The notes beneath the pieces are model-generated. The model saw only the letters and a list, made by a program, of their open reading frames with translations. It ran no database searches and was not told the origin of the DNA. DNA of 5,839 bases from the NCBI GenBank assembly GCA_025351525.1, contig JANXVV010000350.1, forward strand, positions 1 through 5,839. The letters are read 5' to 3'. Every line of letters starts with the position of its first letter. Within the stretch, counting starts at the first letter, position 1. This DNA is from Humisphaera sp. Lineage in GTDB: Bacteria; Planctomycetota; Phycisphaerae; Tepidisphaerales; Tepidisphaeraceae. Of this stretch, positions 4,467-5,839 are shown piece after piece. Made by a program: the position numbers and the translations under genes.

Positions 4467-5699
4467 ATGAGTACTTCCGTCCTGACCGAAACCTCGCCTA
4501 AAAACAGCGTCTCCGATTTGGCGCTTTTCGGGGGCCAACCCGCTTTCGCGGAAAAGCTTCATGTGGGTCGACCGAACGTGGGCGATCGCGAACGGTTGAT
4601 GGCCCGCCTCAACGACATGCTCGATCGCCGTTGGCTTACCAATGATGGCCCGTTCGTTCAGGAGTTCGAGCGAAAAATCTGTGAGTTTGTCGGTGTGCGG
4701 CATTGCCTGGCAATGTGCAATGCCACTGTCGCCCTGGAAATCGCCACGCGAGCCTTGGACCTTCAAGGCGAAGTGATCGTGCCGTCGTTCACCTTCATCG
4801 CCACGGCCAGTTCGCAGAGTTGGCTGGGCATCACACCCGTCTTCTGCGATGTCGATTCAAAGACGCACAATCTCGATCCGGCGAAGGTCGAGAAAATGAT
4901 CACGCCGCGCACCACGGGGATTATCGGTGTTCATGTCTGGGGCCGGCCTTGCGACATCGACGGACTGACTGAAGTGGCCCGCCGTCATAAATTGAAGCTG
5001 ATGTTCGATGCCGCCCACGCTTTCGGCTGCTCTTATAAGGGCCGGCTGCTAGGTGCGTTTGGTGAAGCTGAAGTCTACAGTTTTCACGCCACCAAATTTC
5101 TGAACACGTTTGAAGGCGGCGCGGTCGTCACTAACAACGATGAACTCGCCCACAAGATGCGGCTGATGAAAAACTTCGGTTTCGCCGGTTATGACAACGT
5201 CATCCACCCCGGAACCAACGGTAAAATGTGCGAAGCGTCGGCAGCCATGGGCCTGACGGGTCTTGAAAGTTTCGACAGTTTCGTCGACACGAATTTTCGC
5301 AACTACAAACAGTATCACGCCGAACTCGACCCCATCCCCGGTGTGAAAGTCATCGACTACGATCCGAAAGAGCGCTCGAATTTCCAATACATTGTCGCGG
5401 AGATCGACGAAACCAAGACCGGCATCACCCGCGATGAGTTGATCGATCTACTGTGGGCTGAAAACGTGCTGGCCCGCCGATATTTTTATCCCGGCATCCA
5501 TCGCATGGAGGCCTACAAGCCTTATTTCCCGCACGCCGGTCTGCTGTTGCCCGAGACTGAAAAACTCTCGGCCCGGGTGACGGTGCTTCCCACCGGCACT
5601 TCCGTGGACTCAAATCAGATCCACGAAATCTGTGCGCTGATTAAATTCGCCTCAGAGCATGGATCGGAAATTCGTAAACGCCGCGCTGGAAAACTGTGA
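4467..5699 (+). CDS. DegT/DnrJ/EryC1/StrS-family PLP aminotransferase
   Basis: The 410-residue protein is a fold-type I PLP enzyme of the family that aminates keto groups on nucleotide sugars, usually from glutamate, for surface polysaccharides, lipopolysaccharide or glycosylated metabolites. Key parts are the N-terminal LALFGGQPAF (18-27) and LHVGRPNVGDR (31-41); RRWLTNDGPFVQEFE (54-68), the substrate-loop region; CNATVALEIA (84-93), phosphate binding; PSFTFIAT (106-113); MFDAAHAFG (179-187), with Asp181 contacting the PLP pyridine nitrogen; and SFHATKFLNTFEGGAV (205-220), with Lys210 as the Schiff-base lysine. EGGAV after the lysine is typical. The length fits the family. The N-terminal pattern recalls the DesI-like dTDP-4-keto-6-deoxyglucose aminotransferases, but the exact substrate cannot be read from sequence. 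The gene follows the gcv terminator and should have its own promoter, which I could not find convincingly in 4407-4466. No Shine-Dalgarno sequence is visible. Confidence 0.9.
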   Translation: MSTSVLTETSPKNSVSDLALFGGQPAFAEKLHVGRPNVGDRERLMARLNDMLDRRWLTNDGPFVQEFERKICEFVGVRHCLAMCNATVALEIATRALDLQGEVIVPSFTFIATASSQSWLGITPVFCDVDSKTHNLDPAKVEKMITPRTTGIIGVHVWGRPCDIDGLTEVARRHKLKLMFDAAHAFGCSYKGRLLGAFGEAEVYSFHATKFLNTFEGGAVVTNNDELAHKMRLMKNFGFAGYDNVIHPGTNGKMCEASAAMGLTGLESFDSFVDTNFRNYKQYHAELDPIPGVKVIDYDPKERSNFQYIVAEIDETKTGITRDELIDLLWAENVLARRYFYPGIHRMEAYKPYFPHAGLLLPETEKLSARVTVLPTGTSVDSNQIHEICALIKFASEHGSEIRKRRAGKL

Positions 5700-5839
5700 T
5701 CCGCTTGCGACTTAACCCTCCCCCGCTCTATGATCTGCCCATGCCTGATTTCATGAGCGATCTTGCCGTCTGCCTGCTGGAAAACGCCGCGCGATTCCAT
5801 GCCGACAATCACGACACCCTTCGATTTCCCGAATCCAGT
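5696..5839 (+). CDS. 5' end of an unrecognised gene, cut by the window edge
   Basis: An open frame runs without a stop from the aminotransferase end to the right edge. A GTG at 5696 overlaps the upstream TGA by four bases (GTGA), and a weak GGAA lies a few bases ahead, so translational coupling is possible. The alternative start is the ATG at 5741, which gives 33 visible residues beginning MPDFMSDLAV. From GTG, 48 residues are visible, including NPPPLYDLP and LLENAARFHADNHDTLRFP. The C-rich third codon positions resemble those of the aminotransferase, which supports real coding. I do not recognise the family from so short a piece. Close spacing suggests it works with the aminotransferase, perhaps in sugar modification; that is inference only. 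The start codon is uncertain. Confidence 0.6.
   Translation, partial: MIRLRLNPPPLYDLPMPDFMSDLAVCLLENAARFHADNHDTLRFPESS

Overview
This window looks like a chromosomal segment of a planctomycete-type bacterium (phylum Planctomycetota; class not determinable by eye). Three things suggest this. The gaps hold GC-rich palindromes, including the 'CATGGGCG-TCT-CGCCCATG' element that I recall as common in Planctomycetes and their relatives. Most start codons lack a clear Shine-Dalgarno sequence. The glycine decarboxylase is the split type, with a separate GcvPA subunit. The lineage is an inference from memory, not from a search.

Left end (1-465, minus strand): this stretch has no credible protein gene. 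It reads as the promoter and leader of a ribosomal RNA transcript that runs leftwards out of the window. It holds a sigma70-type promoter (TTGACA, 16 bp, TATATT), a boxB-like hairpin, a boxA antitermination motif (GCTCTTTGGCAATT), a boxC-like TGTGTGT and several further hairpins, in the same order as in E. coli rrn leaders. The rRNA gene itself, 16S or possibly an unlinked 23S, is not in the window.

Middle (652-4323, plus strand): tadA (tRNA adenosine deaminase) is followed by gcvT, gcvH and gcvPA. These three encode the aminomethyltransferase, the lipoyl carrier and the first decarboxylase subunit of the glycine cleavage system. GcvPA with GcvPB decarboxylates glycine and loads the aminomethyl group onto lipoyl-GcvH. 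GcvT then transfers the one-carbon unit to tetrahydrofolate and releases ammonia. gcvPB, which commonly follows gcvPA, is absent: a palindromic repeat that doubles as a strong intrinsic terminator closes the cluster.

Right end (4467-5839, plus strand): a full-length DegT/DnrJ/EryC1-family PLP aminotransferase, probably acting on a nucleotide keto-sugar, is followed by the 5' end of an unrecognised gene that may overlap its stop codon (GTGA). No wholly new system is visible. The most unusual material is in the gaps: every gap between the plus-strand genes from tadA to the aminotransferase holds a different hairpin or inverted repeat.
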